NCBI GenBank assembly: GCA_964502885.1 | Contig: CAZCXU010000014.1 | Coordinates: 1-29,215, forward strand | DNA from: XYB1-FULL-44-23 sp964502885 | Lineage (GTDB): Bacteria; Patescibacteriota; Microgenomatia; CAZETR01; Amesbacteraceae | Length of the DNA stretch: 29,215 nucleotides | Direction: 5' to 3' | In this document: one piece after another, positions 15,323 to 23,261 of the stretch | How the letters are laid out: every line of letters starts with the position of its first letter | Numbering within the stretch: the first letter of the stretch is position 1 | Position numbers and translations under genes: made by a program | The notes under the pieces: generated by a model | Seen by the model: only the letters and a program-made list of their open reading frames with translations | What the model was told of the DNA's origin: nothing | The model's database searches: none

Positions 15323-15634
15323 TCAGAAATTGAAAACACGCCCAAAAACAAGTCCACCAAACATCAGTAGGGTAAAAATCGCGAAAGCCGCCGTAGTCTG
15401 CAGAAACAAATTCACCGCCTTTTTCTTTTCGCCTTCGACAAAGTACAAAAATGGTTGGTACAAAAAGATATACGCCATTGTCGCCGCAGACAAAGAAAAT
15501 AAAGACAACATCGCAATCGGAGCCAAGACTGTATCATCACCGCCAAATAGCCTGCTTCCAAAAAACATGAGTGTCGAAACCAAAGAAATATAACCCACAG
15601 CTGTCAACGCATTTACTATCGGATTTTTTGTCAT
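15323..15634 (-). CDS. Small four-helix membrane protein
   Basis: The 103-aa protein starts MTKNPIVNALTAVGYISLV and has about four hydrophobic segments, with a polar YFVEGEKKKAVN loop before the third or fourth. It resembles small uncharacterised membrane proteins seen across Patescibacteria. A TTG three codons upstream (15643) is an alternative start and abuts the stop of the preceding gene. It is probably cotranscribed with the 15644-15970 gene. No functional motif. Confidence 0.6.
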   Translation of the reverse strand: MTKNPIVNALTAVGYISLVSTLMFFGSRLFGGDDTVLAPIAMLSLFSLSAATMAYIFLYQPFLYFVEGEKKKAVNLFLQTTAAFAIFTLLMFGGLVFGRVFNF

Positions 15635-15643
15635 ATTCAACAA

Positions 15644-15970
15644 TTATTTTATCACCCTAAAACAACATTTCTCTGCCACAAACAAACTTCCCACTATTAT
15701 TGCCGGAACCGAAATAACATATGACTGGAACCTCGAACTAAAAAACCAAAGAACCCACACAACAACAAACAGTACTCCCCCCACCTTTCCCCACCTCCAT
15801 GCAATGATCGTAATCACCGTCAGCAGCAGACTCGGCAACAAATGTATTGAAAGCGCCACTGGCCAATTAGGATTCCCCATCGCATCTAAAGCAAAGAGAC
15901 TAATAAACCCTATAAAAGCAATCGACAAAACCCTTGCCGTCCATTTCACGATCAGAAAACCCGCCCTCAT
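15644..15970 (-). CDS. Small four-helix membrane protein (DUF7670-like)
   Basis: The 108-aa protein has about four transmembrane helices. Distinctive stretches are IGFISLFALDAMG and LSIHLLPSLLLTVITIIAWRWG with GGVLFVVVWVLWF. This pattern recurs in small bacterial membrane proteins of unknown function (DUF7670 as I recall it; the number is uncertain). A TATAGT box (15978-15983) ends 7 nt before the ATG. It immediately precedes the other small membrane gene. Confidence 0.6.
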   Translation of the reverse strand: MRAGFLIVKWTARVLSIAFIGFISLFALDAMGNPNWPVALSIHLLPSLLLTVITIIAWRWGKVGGVLFVVVWVLWFFSSRFQSYVISVPAIIVGSLFVAEKCCFRVIK

Positions 15971-15986
15971 TATTCAAACTATACAC

Positions 15987-16295
15987 CTACACCTTTCCTC
16001 GTCTTTTGAGTATCGCTTTTACTGATGGACTCACCATTTTATCTTTACGGTGAATGCAACCAATCCAGCAACACGGTCGCCGCATTCCCTCTTTTAGCTC
16101 GCTCACCACTCTTTTTACATGATCTCTGCGAGTTTCTTCTCTCTTCACAAAAGTAGTCCAGCAAATCCACTCGTTCCGGGCAAGCGGCGTCAATCCCTCC
16201 CACAATTTCAATGCCTTAGCGTCAGAACCCAATGCCTTTCGCAAATCCTCCGGCACCTCGTGCACCACTCCTCCAGCAACTTGATTTTTATGCAT
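15987..16295 (-). CDS. YdeI/OmpD-associated (OmdA) family protein
   Basis: The 102-aa protein matches the C-terminal OmdA-type module. VPEDLRKALGSDAKALKLWE is followed by LTPLARNEWICWTTFVKREETR and RRDHVKRVVSELKEGMRRPCC, the helical pattern of YdeI-like proteins. Members are linked to bacteriocin or stress tolerance in some bacteria, but the molecular role is unclear. Only this module is present. The cysteine-rich end (PCCWIGCIHRKDK) may be lineage specific. No clear promoter is visible. Confidence 0.75.
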   Translation of the reverse strand: MHKNQVAGGVVHEVPEDLRKALGSDAKALKLWEGLTPLARNEWICWTTFVKREETRRDHVKRVVSELKEGMRRPCCWIGCIHRKDKMVSPSVKAILKRRGKV

Positions 16296-16395
16296 ATTTA
16301 TTCAAACAAAATTACACAATCTTTCTGCCACCTGCAACTCCATGTTAAAATATGCCCTGTATTCAGGATAATAATCGTATTACCCAAAAACCAAG

Positions 16396-17019
16396 ATGAA
16401 AATTCTGTCGCTCATCGCCATACTAGCAGCACTTTTTCTGTCATCAGAAACAGCCCAAGCCTCCGACACCCTCGTCTTTGACTCTACTGACCACTATCTT
16501 GGTGCCTGTCAAATGACAAATAAGTCCTCATGGGAACTGACCAAAGACATCAAAGTATCAAAATTCCAAGTCTGGTACAAATGGAATCAGGGAGAAACCA
16601 GCCTTCCGGTAACTGTTCTAAAAGACGGTGAGAAATTTGCTTCATTTGAAGCCAAACGCGGCGATTGTGATCCGTATCAGACCACCTGGTGCAACGCCGA
16701 TTACGAACTCGACACTCTCATGCCGGCAGCCACTTACAGCACAGAAATACCCACCAACCGCCAATGTTTAAAACCCAATGGCACAGGCACAATCCGTCTT
16801 TACTCCAACGACTCACAGACGGCTGAAAACTCCCCCTCCCCCACTCAATCACCGACACTTCCGCCCCAACCCACAAACACTCCAGCCATCATTCCCGTCA
16901 CCGCAAATGCCACAGTAACAACTCCCTGTTCCTGCAACCAAACCGCAACCATAGCTGCTGCCGCCGCTATTTCCTCTCTGCTTTCAATTACCATCTCCCT
17001 ATTTTTACGGAAAAAGTAA
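16396..17019 (+). CDS. Secreted, C-terminally anchored protein
   Basis: The 207-aa protein has a signal peptide (MKILSLIAILAALFLSSETAQA) and a ~110-residue beta-rich outside domain with three to four cysteines (LGACQM, GDCDPYQTTWC, RQCLKPNGTG). A Pro/Ser/Thr linker and a C-terminal transmembrane helix ending in LRKK follow. It is probably displayed on the envelope. It has no recognised family; the cysteines suggest disulfide stabilisation outside the cell. The next gene starts 52 nt on, with its own promoter-like box. Confidence 0.65.
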   Translation: MKILSLIAILAALFLSSETAQASDTLVFDSTDHYLGACQMTNKSSWELTKDIKVSKFQVWYKWNQGETSLPVTVLKDGEKFASFEAKRGDCDPYQTTWCNADYELDTLMPAATYSTEIPTNRQCLKPNGTGTIRLYSNDSQTAENSPSPTQSPTLPPQPTNTPAIIPVTANATVTTPCSCNQTATIAAAAAISSLLSITISLFLRKK

Positions 17020-17071
17020 GGATTTCGGCAACAAACATCTCACGTTTGAAAAATAGGAGTATTATTAGCTT

Positions 17072-17596
17072 GTGAACATACTAGGCATATCAGGAAGTAC
17101 CCGCAAAGATTCAAGAAACACTCTATTTATAAAATCGCTGTCTCAGTTTCTTCCTGAATCAGGCAAACTTACACTGGCTAATATGGAGGATTTTCCTCCA
17201 ATCATAGGCCCAGACTCTGCCGAACTTCCTTCCGTAAAAAAAATCATCAAACAAATCAAAGACTCAGAAATTTTGATATTTAGTACCCCCGAATTCAATT
17301 ATTCCTACTCCCAAATCATTGGCAGCCTGATAAATCTCTCTCCAAAAGAAATCTGGAAAGACAAGCCGTCATTGATTGCGGGGGTAGCTTTAGACGAAGT
17401 CGGCACATCCTCCGCCCGATCAAAGTTGCACGACAGACTGACAGAATTGGGAGCCAAAGTTTATGAACACGACATAGACATTCCCAAAGCCGAAGAGATT
17501 ATCGACACTTCGGGAAACATCAAGGATTCTTCAGTAAAATCAAAGGTCTCACAGACCATAAAAAAGTTCTTGGAATTTGCCAGACAATCATCCTAG
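17072..17596 (+). CDS. NAD(P)H-dependent FMN reductase family protein
   Basis: The 174-aa flavodoxin-like protein begins ILGISGSTRKDSRNT, the phosphate-binding loop of NADPH-dependent FMN reductases. It carries the STPEFNYSYS motif (usually TPEYN) that packs on the flavin. It would reduce FMN or quinone-like substrates with NAD(P)H in the cytoplasm. The start is GTG 17072; a TATTAT box (17060-17065) ends 6 nt upstream, again a leaderless pattern. It is convergent with the polysaccharide deacetylase gene. Confidence 0.85.
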   Translation: MNILGISGSTRKDSRNTLFIKSLSQFLPESGKLTLANMEDFPPIIGPDSAELPSVKKIIKQIKDSEILIFSTPEFNYSYSQIIGSLINLSPKEIWKDKPSLIAGVALDEVGTSSARSKLHDRLTELGAKVYEHDIDIPKAEEIIDTSGNIKDSSVKSKVSQTIKKFLEFARQSS

Positions 17597-17639
17597 CCGC
17601 AATCCGCAATACATCGACAAAACACAACACCCAAACCTT

Positions 17640-19652
17640 CTATGGCAGCTGGTCCAGTCCCTGGCTTACTGTCACCACACTCACGTTACGGGTTTTCAAA
17701 TAGTTGACTACGTCCTGAAGTTGTTGCGGAGTCGTACTGTACATCTCCCCACTATTATCGATCTTATGAAACACCAAAACTAACCACGATTTATACGCTT
17801 CCGCCGAATCTATATAACCCTTGATCTCCTCATAAGAGGTTCTGTTGTCTACCGCCGCAGCCCGGAGCAAGAATTTGTTAGCATTTTTATAATTGTAACC
17901 TCCCTCTACAGATCTAGAACCTACATATCCCGCATCCCTTATTACCCTATCTGCATAACCATTGAAATAACCGTACGGATATGAAAATGTTCTTGCAGTC
18001 ACCCCTATCGCGGCCAGATCGTTTTTGGAACCAATTATTTCATCCAAAATCTCTGTGTTGCTCAAAAGAGTTAGATCGCGGTGCGTGCGGGTGTGCGAAC
18101 CAATTTCATGTCCTCTGGCCTGCATATTTAAAATCTGACTCGGATTAACGTAATACAAACTCCCGATGTTCATTGTTTCAGTAATTATGTAATGGGTGCT
18201 TTTGTATCCGGCCGCGTCCAGAATCGGCAAGGCATTGTGATAAGCGCTTTGCCAACCATCATCAAAATTCAACGAAATCATACCTTTAGGAAAAGTGTAT
18301 TGAGTAGGCATAGTGCTTTTTTGCAAAGATACTCTATCGAGCGTGAGAATGCCTTTCTGTTGTAATGCTCGAAAAACGGTAGCGGTTTTTGCTGAAGTGG
18401 GAGTGATAAAGCTATATGACGCTTCTTTCCAGGTGTTTGAAGAACTTTCAACTGTTAAACCCTGATAATAATGCTGGCCGCTGGCATTCGTATACTCTAC
18501 AGTTATGTAAGTGGGCGCGTCTGATTTAAACACATCCGAGTAAACATAATAAGTGTCTGGCTCAACAGGCACTTCCTGAAAATACCACTTGGCATCACCA
18601 TTGGCATACTGGTTGACACTTACCTGAACAGCTTTTTCCCCATCAAATCCGGTCACCGGATAAGTCAGCATAGCGTCATTGTTTCCCCAGCTGCCGTCAT
18701 ACCATCCCGCAGGCAGTGAACCACCAGACTGCTCAAATGACGGATTGGCTACCAAATTTGCCCCCAAAACCGGCTGTGGGTACGGAGCGAATGTCGGGAC
18801 CGGATATGTTACAGGTGTTGGGGTAATAGTCGGTGCTGGTGTTATCCTGACTGTTGGCGTCGGAGTAGCCGGAATTCGTGTGGGCGTGGGGGTTATCCTC
18901 ACCGTCGGCGTTGGCGTCGCAGGAACCCGTGTTGGAGTTGGTGAGGGCCTAACTGTCGGGCTCGGAGTCGGCGTGATTCTGATTGTGGGCGTCGGAGTTG
19001 GTGGTACACGAGTGGGAGTGGGAGTAATCCTAATCGTTGGTGTCGGAGTAGCCGGAATTCGTGTGGGCGTAGGAGTCGGTACGGCAGTAGCTGTCAAAGA
19101 AAATGCATCTGTAGTCAGCGTCCCATTAGCAGCCAGAGAGTGAAACACTGTTACAGAAGCAGCACTGGCCGGAGTGGTAAAAGTAACTTTCGCCTGTGTC
19201 CAAGTATTAGCTGGATTCAGGTTTGCCAGGTTGTAATACAAATACGCACCCGCAGTAGTAGTTACCCGCAGCACCAGACTACTTTTAGCCGTTGAGATGT
19301 AGTAGTCGGAGAAAGTGTAGGACCTATTCCCGGAAACAGCTACGTCTCTAAAGTACCACTTGGCATCGCCAGATACATAATTGGTAATCGTCAGTTTTAC
19401 CGACTTTCCTCCCCCATATCCAGTCGCCGGATAAGTAAACGTGCTTTGATAATTACCATATCCGCCATAACCCCAATATTGCGGAATCGTCGCATAATTT
19501 GGAGATACGGTTTCTACAGAAGGATTCAATATCAGCTCACTGGCCGCAAACACTGGTTTTGAGGCCGGCAAACCCCAAAAAACGCCCCAAAGTAAAACCA
19601 AGACCAACATGGAAACACCCCAAAATCTAGCTAGGCGCAAAACCCTCAACAT
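17640..19652 (-). CDS. Secreted polysaccharide deacetylase with two CBM-like domains
   Basis: The 670-aa protein has a signal peptide ending PVFAAS. A first jelly-roll (CBM4/9-like) domain spans about residues 38-185 and a long PT-rich linker about 190-290, built from units like RITPTPTRIPATPTPT. A second, similar domain (about 297-445) shares GDAKWYF and the VTVFHSL/ATVFRAL pattern with the first. The C-terminal NodB catalytic domain (about 452-670) contains NFDDG (metal-binding Asp), HTRTH (two metal-binding His), FSYPYGYFN and LVLVFHKI. It would deacetylate an N-acetylated glycan at the cell surface. The PT linker is a likely EF-P client. Confidence 0.9.
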   Translation of the reverse strand: MLRVLRLARFWGVSMLVLVLLWGVFWGLPASKPVFAASELILNPSVETVSPNYATIPQYWGYGGYGNYQSTFTYPATGYGGGKSVKLTITNYVSGDAKWYFRDVAVSGNRSYTFSDYYISTAKSSLVLRVTTTAGAYLYYNLANLNPANTWTQAKVTFTTPASAASVTVFHSLAANGTLTTDAFSLTATAVPTPTPTRIPATPTPTIRITPTPTRVPPTPTPTIRITPTPSPTVRPSPTPTRVPATPTPTVRITPTPTRIPATPTPTVRITPAPTITPTPVTYPVPTFAPYPQPVLGANLVANPSFEQSGGSLPAGWYDGSWGNNDAMLTYPVTGFDGEKAVQVSVNQYANGDAKWYFQEVPVEPDTYYVYSDVFKSDAPTYITVEYTNASGQHYYQGLTVESSSNTWKEASYSFITPTSAKTATVFRALQQKGILTLDRVSLQKSTMPTQYTFPKGMISLNFDDGWQSAYHNALPILDAAGYKSTHYIITETMNIGSLYYVNPSQILNMQARGHEIGSHTRTHRDLTLLSNTEILDEIIGSKNDLAAIGVTARTFSYPYGYFNGYADRVIRDAGYVGSRSVEGGYNYKNANKFLLRAAAVDNRTSYEEIKGYIDSAEAYKSWLVLVFHKIDNSGEMYSTTPQQLQDVVNYLKTRNVSVVTVSQGLDQLP

Positions 19653-19771
19653 TGTCCAGATATTCTATCACTATGGGATTTTTTTAGCCACTCTTACGTT
19701 GATCCGGCTCAATTACCTATTGTGAGTAACCACTGCATAATGATTGTGTATTACCTCCAGTCTTTCGACAC

Positions 19772-19836
19772 TTGACATCGATACATTATAGGACTAAATA
19801 GTTAATTGTCAAAAGCGAGCTTTTGTCAGATATAAT
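19772..19836 (+). promoter_or_regulatory. Tandem promoters for the 19852 gene
   Basis: TTGACA (19772-19777) with TAAATA (19795-19800) at 17-nt spacing is one candidate. A perfect TATAAT (19831-19836) ending 15 nt before the ATG is the second, with TTGTCA at a long 19-nt spacing. A CAAAAGC/GCTTTTG inverted repeat overlaps the second spacer and may be an operator. Confidence 0.5.
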
Positions 19837-19851
19837 GGTACCACGGAAAGC

Positions 19852-20643
19852 ATGCGCATAAACATTTTCGAAGAATTTTATTCGACGCAAGAGCTTATAG
19901 ATAGGTGTAAAAAAATCCCCTTCTCCTCAACCGTCTTCATAGCTTGTAAGTCATTTGAAGACTTTGTTAGAACTCAGAAAACTATTTACAAAGAAGCCCC
20001 AGAAATTGAATTAGGATTCTGGCCCATTCTCCCGAAATCATATTGGATCTCACCGTTTTCGTACTTCTCCGAACTTTCTGACTTATATACCAACCTCTCA
20101 AAATACAGGGGGGGCTCAGAAGTAAAAGTCCTACTCGACCTGGAGTTACCCCTTTTACATCCATCACTTTTTCTAATAAATGCACCAAACTATAGGGCCA
20201 ACAAATTAGCGATAGAAAAAATATTTATGCTAAACAAAACTGGAAAAATTAGACTTTATACCGCGGAGTATCCAATGCCCCTCCCCATTATGAGATGGGT
20301 AGCCGCAATACTGGGTGTTCACTATCCACACCATCACCTCTCTCACACAACCATTACCATGTTGTACAACACCACTTTCGGAAAAATTATGAAGAAATTT
20401 TTTATGCAAAAAATTATCTCTTGCGTGGCAAAACAAAGTCACAACCAGATCGCATTGGGTTTAATTGCCCCAGGTGTATTTAATGAACGTAATCTATTGT
20501 CTCCAGAAGCTCTTTCTAAAGAAATCAATATTCTAAATAAGAACGGGATAAACCAGGTAACAATTTACAGTTTGGCCGGCTTAGACAAAGAGTATCTAAA
20601 AGTAGTAACAGACTTAACATCCAAACCATCTAGGGGACAGTGA
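19852..20643 (+). CDS. Unrecognised cytoplasmic protein, possible TIM-barrel fold
   Basis: The 263-aa soluble protein starts MRINIFEEFYSTQELIDRCK. Strand-like blocks alternate with helices: STVFIACKSFEDF, IELGFWPILPKSYWISPFS, KVLLDLELPLLHP, KIRLYTAEYPMP and QIALGLIAPGVFN. This spacing and the FWPILPKSYWISPF motif fit an alpha/beta barrel. A histidine-rich HYPHHHLSHTT stretch near residue 160 could bind metal. I do not recognise a family with confidence. It is the first gene of the more AT-rich right part of the window and has its own promoter. Confidence 0.6.
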   Translation: MRINIFEEFYSTQELIDRCKKIPFSSTVFIACKSFEDFVRTQKTIYKEAPEIELGFWPILPKSYWISPFSYFSELSDLYTNLSKYRGGSEVKVLLDLELPLLHPSLFLINAPNYRANKLAIEKIFMLNKTGKIRLYTAEYPMPLPIMRWVAAILGVHYPHHHLSHTTITMLYNTTFGKIMKKFFMQKIISCVAKQSHNQIALGLIAPGVFNERNLLSPEALSKEINILNKNGINQVTIYSLAGLDKEYLKVVTDLTSKPSRGQ

Positions 20644-20791
20644 ATAGAAACAGTTTTCTGATACATTTATGTACAGCCGCAATAAAATTGATACTGTAAG
20701 GATAAACGCCCAAATTAAATCGCCCCCCTTCTCAATTCTCCAATTCATCAACCGCTAAAAAAACTCTTAACAAACTAGTGTAGCTTCCAAC

Positions 20792-20999
20792 TCATTCCAA
20801 ATTTTCCACAATTCGCTTTATGTTATCCCTCATCGCCCTTAAAACATTAATCGTTTTCTCGCTATCAGGCGGCGGCCAAAAAAACATTCCGATCAAAAAC
20901 AGCATCGCAAGAAAACACCGTTCGACCTCTTTCGTTATCAATTAATAATAAGTCAAACATTTCACCAACACTCACATCTTTTTCGGACACAAATTTCAT
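20792..20999 (-). pseudogene. Frameshifted small gene
   Basis: On the minus strand ATG 20999 opens MKFVSEKDVSVGEMFDLLLI and runs 44 codons to a stop. A frame offset by +1 continues DSEKTINVLRAMRDNIKRIV to a second stop. The two frames overlap at a run of seven Ts, and joining them there would give one 68-aa protein over 208 nt, one base too many. Both parts look coding, so I read this as a small gene broken by a one-base insertion, or a programmed or sequencing shift. Family unknown. Confidence 0.45.
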
Positions 21000-21019
21000 A
21001 ATCTACCCGGTTAGAAAAC

Positions 21020-21175
21020 TTATGCAATAAAAGGGATACTTGACAGTAAGTACTTCGCAAGCAGCAGAATGTTATCCCGGGCTATTGCTTCATTAATTTG
21101 CATCAACTTTCTCGTGTTAGTGGAACTTACAACATACGATCTGATATGGCCTAATGAAGTCAAATGTTTTATTTC
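21020..21175 (-). pseudogene. Possible 5' part of the decayed gene
   Basis: An open minus-strand frame without a clear start reads HLTSLGHIRSYVVSSTNTRK, then LMQINEAIARDNILLLAKYL, before a TAA at 21020-21022. The composition is protein-like and the frame ends 21 nt before the next remnant begins. It may be the N-terminal half of the same decayed gene. It overlaps the promoter side of the plus-strand gene at 21202. Apart from these remnants I see nothing in 20644-21153. Confidence 0.3.
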
Positions 21176-21186
21176 ATAACAAGCGC

Positions 21187-21192
21187 TATAAT
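21187..21192 (+). promoter_or_regulatory. -10 box for the 21202 gene (leaderless-type)
   Basis: A perfect TATAAT ends 9 nt before ATG 21202. It decides the start against an in-frame ATG at 21154. Confidence 0.55.
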
Positions 21193-21201
21193 TTAAACAA
21201 A

Positions 21202-21939
21202 ATGGAACAAAGCTTCCGCCAGAATCAGACTTCGGATACAGTGGAAAAACAAAAATTCAAAATACCGGCTTATATTGTAGTTCTAATATTTTTTATCACC
21301 GGCCTTTACCTGGGATATTTCTTAAAGCCAGACACGAAAATGGCCCCCAATATAACCGACGTGTATATACCTGGGGAATTAACCCCCACTGCGACTCTAT
21401 CGAAAAAACCTATCCCCCTTCCGACTCCGGCATTGTTCTCAGAAATTGAGACCTGGAAAGATTTTACTGATTGCAATAAAAATATTAATATAAAATACCC
21501 ACCCAACTGGACTTATTTTGAAGAAGGCTATGAAGGATTTGCGTGTATGGACATTATATTTGGACCCAAATCATTAATTAATGCAGTAATCAAAAAATAC
21601 TACAACCCATTTATGCGTACCCCACGCAGCTCGGCCACCACTCCCATTGCTTTGGAAATAGGAAACAGGGATTTGTCAGAAGAATTAGATAGATTAATGC
21701 ATCCCTCAGACCCCGAACCTGTCTCCGTTACAAAAAATAAGGTACTGATAAAAGACAAACCTGCATATAGGTACACTGTCGAATATCTTTCAGATACAAC
21801 TTTTGTAAAGGCTGGTAATATGAGCACTGTATTCATTGTCGAAAAAGGAGAGACAGTTTATAAATTTACCTTATTCGACCCCAAGTACCTCGATATATTA
21901 AACACAATGATTTTTAGTGTTTCCTTCTCAGATTCCTAA
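21202..21939 (+). CDS. Membrane-anchored PsbP-like extracytoplasmic protein
   Basis: The 245-aa protein has a basic cytoplasmic N-terminus, one transmembrane helix (IPAYIVVLIFFITGLYLGYF) and a Pro-rich linker (TPTATLSKKPIPLPTP). The ~150-residue outside domain begins near INIKYPPNWTYFEEGYEG. The Y-P-x-x-W start and the C-terminal VEKGETVYKFTLFDP block, with a final MIFSVSF strand, resemble PsbP/DUF1795-type domains common in anchored proteins of small-genome bacteria. Two cysteines (TDCNK, FACMD) could pair. Function unknown. Confidence 0.65.
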   Translation: MEQSFRQNQTSDTVEKQKFKIPAYIVVLIFFITGLYLGYFLKPDTKMAPNITDVYIPGELTPTATLSKKPIPLPTPALFSEIETWKDFTDCNKNINIKYPPNWTYFEEGYEGFACMDIIFGPKSLINAVIKKYYNPFMRTPRSSATTPIALEIGNRDLSEELDRLMHPSDPEPVSVTKNKVLIKDKPAYRYTVEYLSDTTFVKAGNMSTVFIVEKGETVYKFTLFDPKYLDILNTMIFSVSFSDS

Positions 21940-22022
21940 GAAAACAACGAATAAGTAATCAAAAAAGTACTTTTTCCACCCACTTCTGTCCCACACATAT
22001 TCAGATATCACTCTTTATATAC

Positions 22023-22031
22023 TGGCTCCCC
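22023..22031. other. Candidate left attachment site
   Basis: TGGCTCCCC here is identical to the plus-strand sequence at 28896-28904, the CCA end and acceptor-stem 3' side of tRNA-Asn. It lies in a 132-bp gene-free gap, next to the near-palindrome CTTGGTATACAAG. Serine recombinases use short core repeats, so this could be the left end of the integrated element. A 9-bp match can occur by chance in several kilobases. Confidence 0.35.
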
Positions 22032-22071
22032 TTGGTATACAAGCTTCGAGATTGGTTGTCCAAGAGCAACG

Positions 22072-22338
22072 CTAACTTTTCTTTTGTTTACTCAACCACC
22101 AATTTTTAAAATACGGAAGAGTTAAAGTTGAAAGTAAAAATCCCAGAGAAGGAATTATGGCATTTAACCAAGGTTGATTTACTTTGATTACCCACATATA
22201 CAAACCAATACTAAGATAAGTAAAAGCCACAAGTAAGGTCTTCCTTGTCCCACTAGTTTCCCAAGCCTTATCACTTTCCACTTTCTTATTTCTCACCTCA
22301 ATCGCCAAAACCTTTTTTTCTAATTCTGAGATATTCAT
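22072..22338 (-). CDS. Small coiled-coil, two-helix membrane protein
   Basis: The 88-aa protein begins with a charged coiled-coil-like helix (ISELEKKVLAIEVRNKKVES), then DKAWETSGTRKTLL. Two transmembrane helices (LLVAFTYLSIGLYMWVI and AIIPSLGFLLSTLTLPYF) and a basic tail follow. The E-x-RNK-x-VE-x-DKAWETS...NPW-like...GFLLSTLTLP pattern recurs in Patescibacteria and archaea; its function is unknown. TATAAT (22345-22350) ends 6 nt before the ATG, a leaderless pattern. Confidence 0.65.
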   Translation of the reverse strand: MNISELEKKVLAIEVRNKKVESDKAWETSGTRKTLLVAFTYLSIGLYMWVIKVNQPWLNAIIPSLGFLLSTLTLPYFKNWWLSKQKKS

Positions 22339-22344
22339 AATTCT

Positions 22345-22350
22345 ATTATA
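22345..22350 (-). promoter_or_regulatory. -10 box for the 22072-22338 gene
   Basis: A perfect TATAAT on the minus strand ends 6 nt before ATG 22338. Confidence 0.55.
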
Positions 22351-22378
22351 CTTCGAGAATTAGACGATTGATAACAGG

Positions 22379-22384
22379 TATAAT
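22379..22384 (+). promoter_or_regulatory. -10 box for the 22392 gene
   Basis: A perfect TATAAT ends 7 nt before ATG 22392 and lies downstream of an in-frame ATT at 22368. It favours the later start. It is divergent from the box at 22345-22350, so the two genes share a 53-nt promoter region. Confidence 0.55.
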
Positions 22385-22391
22385 AATCATT

Positions 22392-23060
22392 ATGAGTTAT
22401 TACAAAAATTTCGGTATCGTGATTGGAAGCTCTCCCTGGAGGTTGTATTTGAGATGGAGATATCAAAAATCTGTTGATGATTTTAAAAAATTAGATTTTC
22501 AGCCTGATTTTTTGAAAAAAACTTTCACCGTATTGCTTTGTGGTGTCGGTAATGAAGTAACAGCAGAGGAATTTATCAAATTTGTATTAGAAAAAAACAG
22601 TAATGCAAATTTCTGGATTATTGATTTAGGAAAAGAACAAGTAGAAGCTGTCAAAAAAATGATTCGTCAAAAATTTCCAAGCTTAAATATTCGAGTAACC
22701 CAGATAAATGCACTTAAGCTTGATTCGTTAATTAAGAAAGAAAGTATCGATTGGATTGAGACCGACGGTCTATTTGAATTTTTGACAAATAATCAAATTG
22801 TTACATTATCGAAAATATGGAAAAGTTTATTAACAAAAAACGGGTTTGCAACTACAACAGCGACATCTTCCCGATGGAAACTGCAAGAATATTTTGATCT
22901 GATAAAAATTTGGGTAGGTAAAAAATGGCTTCGAGTCACAACCTACCCTCACACTAGATCCGAAATGAGAAATAATTTCAATAAAGCTGGTTTCAGATAT
23001 ATTGAGGGGCCAACAATTATTCCTTACTTCAAGAGATACTCTCTAATTGCAAAGTCATAA
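22392..23060 (+). CDS. Class I SAM-dependent methyltransferase-like protein
   Basis: The 222-aa protein has an N-terminal helical part (SPWRLYLRWRYQKSVDDFK) followed by a Rossmann-like core. Motif I reads VLLCGVGNEVTAEEF and an acidic strand end follows at ANFWIIDLGKEQVEAV, where the SAM ribose would bind. A DGLFEFLTNNQIVTL helix and a late KRYSLIAKS strand complete the fold. The glycine pattern (GVG rather than GxGxG) is degenerate. The substrate is unknown; small-molecule or lipid rather than DNA, since no NPPY-type motif is seen. Confidence 0.65.
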   Translation: MSYYKNFGIVIGSSPWRLYLRWRYQKSVDDFKKLDFQPDFLKKTFTVLLCGVGNEVTAEEFIKFVLEKNSNANFWIIDLGKEQVEAVKKMIRQKFPSLNIRVTQINALKLDSLIKKESIDWIETDGLFEFLTNNQIVTLSKIWKSLLTKNGFATTTATSSRWKLQEYFDLIKIWVGKKWLRVTTYPHTRSEMRNNFNKAGFRYIEGPTIIPYFKRYSLIAKS

Positions 23061-23104
23061 AACTAGTTCTAACTTTGTACACCATGCTCCGATGGTTGAA
23101 AGCT

Positions 23105-23224
23105 GTGAGAACCCTTTTTATTGAGCAGATACTGACCCCTACCTTAAATACGGAAGTGGATATTGCAGTCCTGAACGAGTGTTTTAAGAACCGGAAACCA
23201 GCTTTGGAAATGGCTCAGAGATAG
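23105..23224 (+). CDS. Small 39-aa ORF or gene remnant
   Basis: GTG 23105 opens a frame reading RTLFIEQILTPTLNTEVDIA, then VLNECFKNRKPALEMAQR and a stop. The sequence looks protein-like. Just upstream, ATG 23083 (MLRWLK) is in a different frame, separated by a run of four As. Deleting one A would fuse them into a natural-looking 46-aa protein, so this may be a frameshifted gene. No family recognised. Confidence 0.35.
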   Translation: MRTLFIEQILTPTLNTEVDIAVLNECFKNRKPALEMAQR

Positions 23225-23231
23225 TAGGATG

Positions 23232-23244
23232 GTTGTACTTGTAC
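23232..23244. repeat. 13-bp direct repeat, copy 1
   Basis: GTTGTACTTGTAC is repeated exactly at 23574-23586, and the pair brackets the 84-aa gene at 23262-23516. This copy sits in a larger GATGGT...ACCATC inverted repeat. The repeats could be a shared operator or the scar of an inserted ~330-bp cassette. Confidence 0.45.
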
Positions 23245-23261
23245 CATCTTAAATACTTATT

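Noticed and set aside
18679..19143. Plus-strand ORF of Val-Gly repeats
   Set aside because: It is the antisense of the PT-rich linker of the deacetylase gene; the repeat keeps the opposite frame open.
19812..19836. Third copy of the promoter repeat (AGCGAGC...TTTTGTCAGA)
   Set aside because: It shares short words with copies A and B but in a different order and spacing, so it cannot be supported as the same element.
21980..22071. Possible tRNA near TTCGAGATTGG
   Set aside because: It has no consistent cloverleaf, and the T-arm-like bases are not matched by an acceptor stem. Only the 9-bp match to the tRNA-Asn end is kept, as a candidate attachment site.
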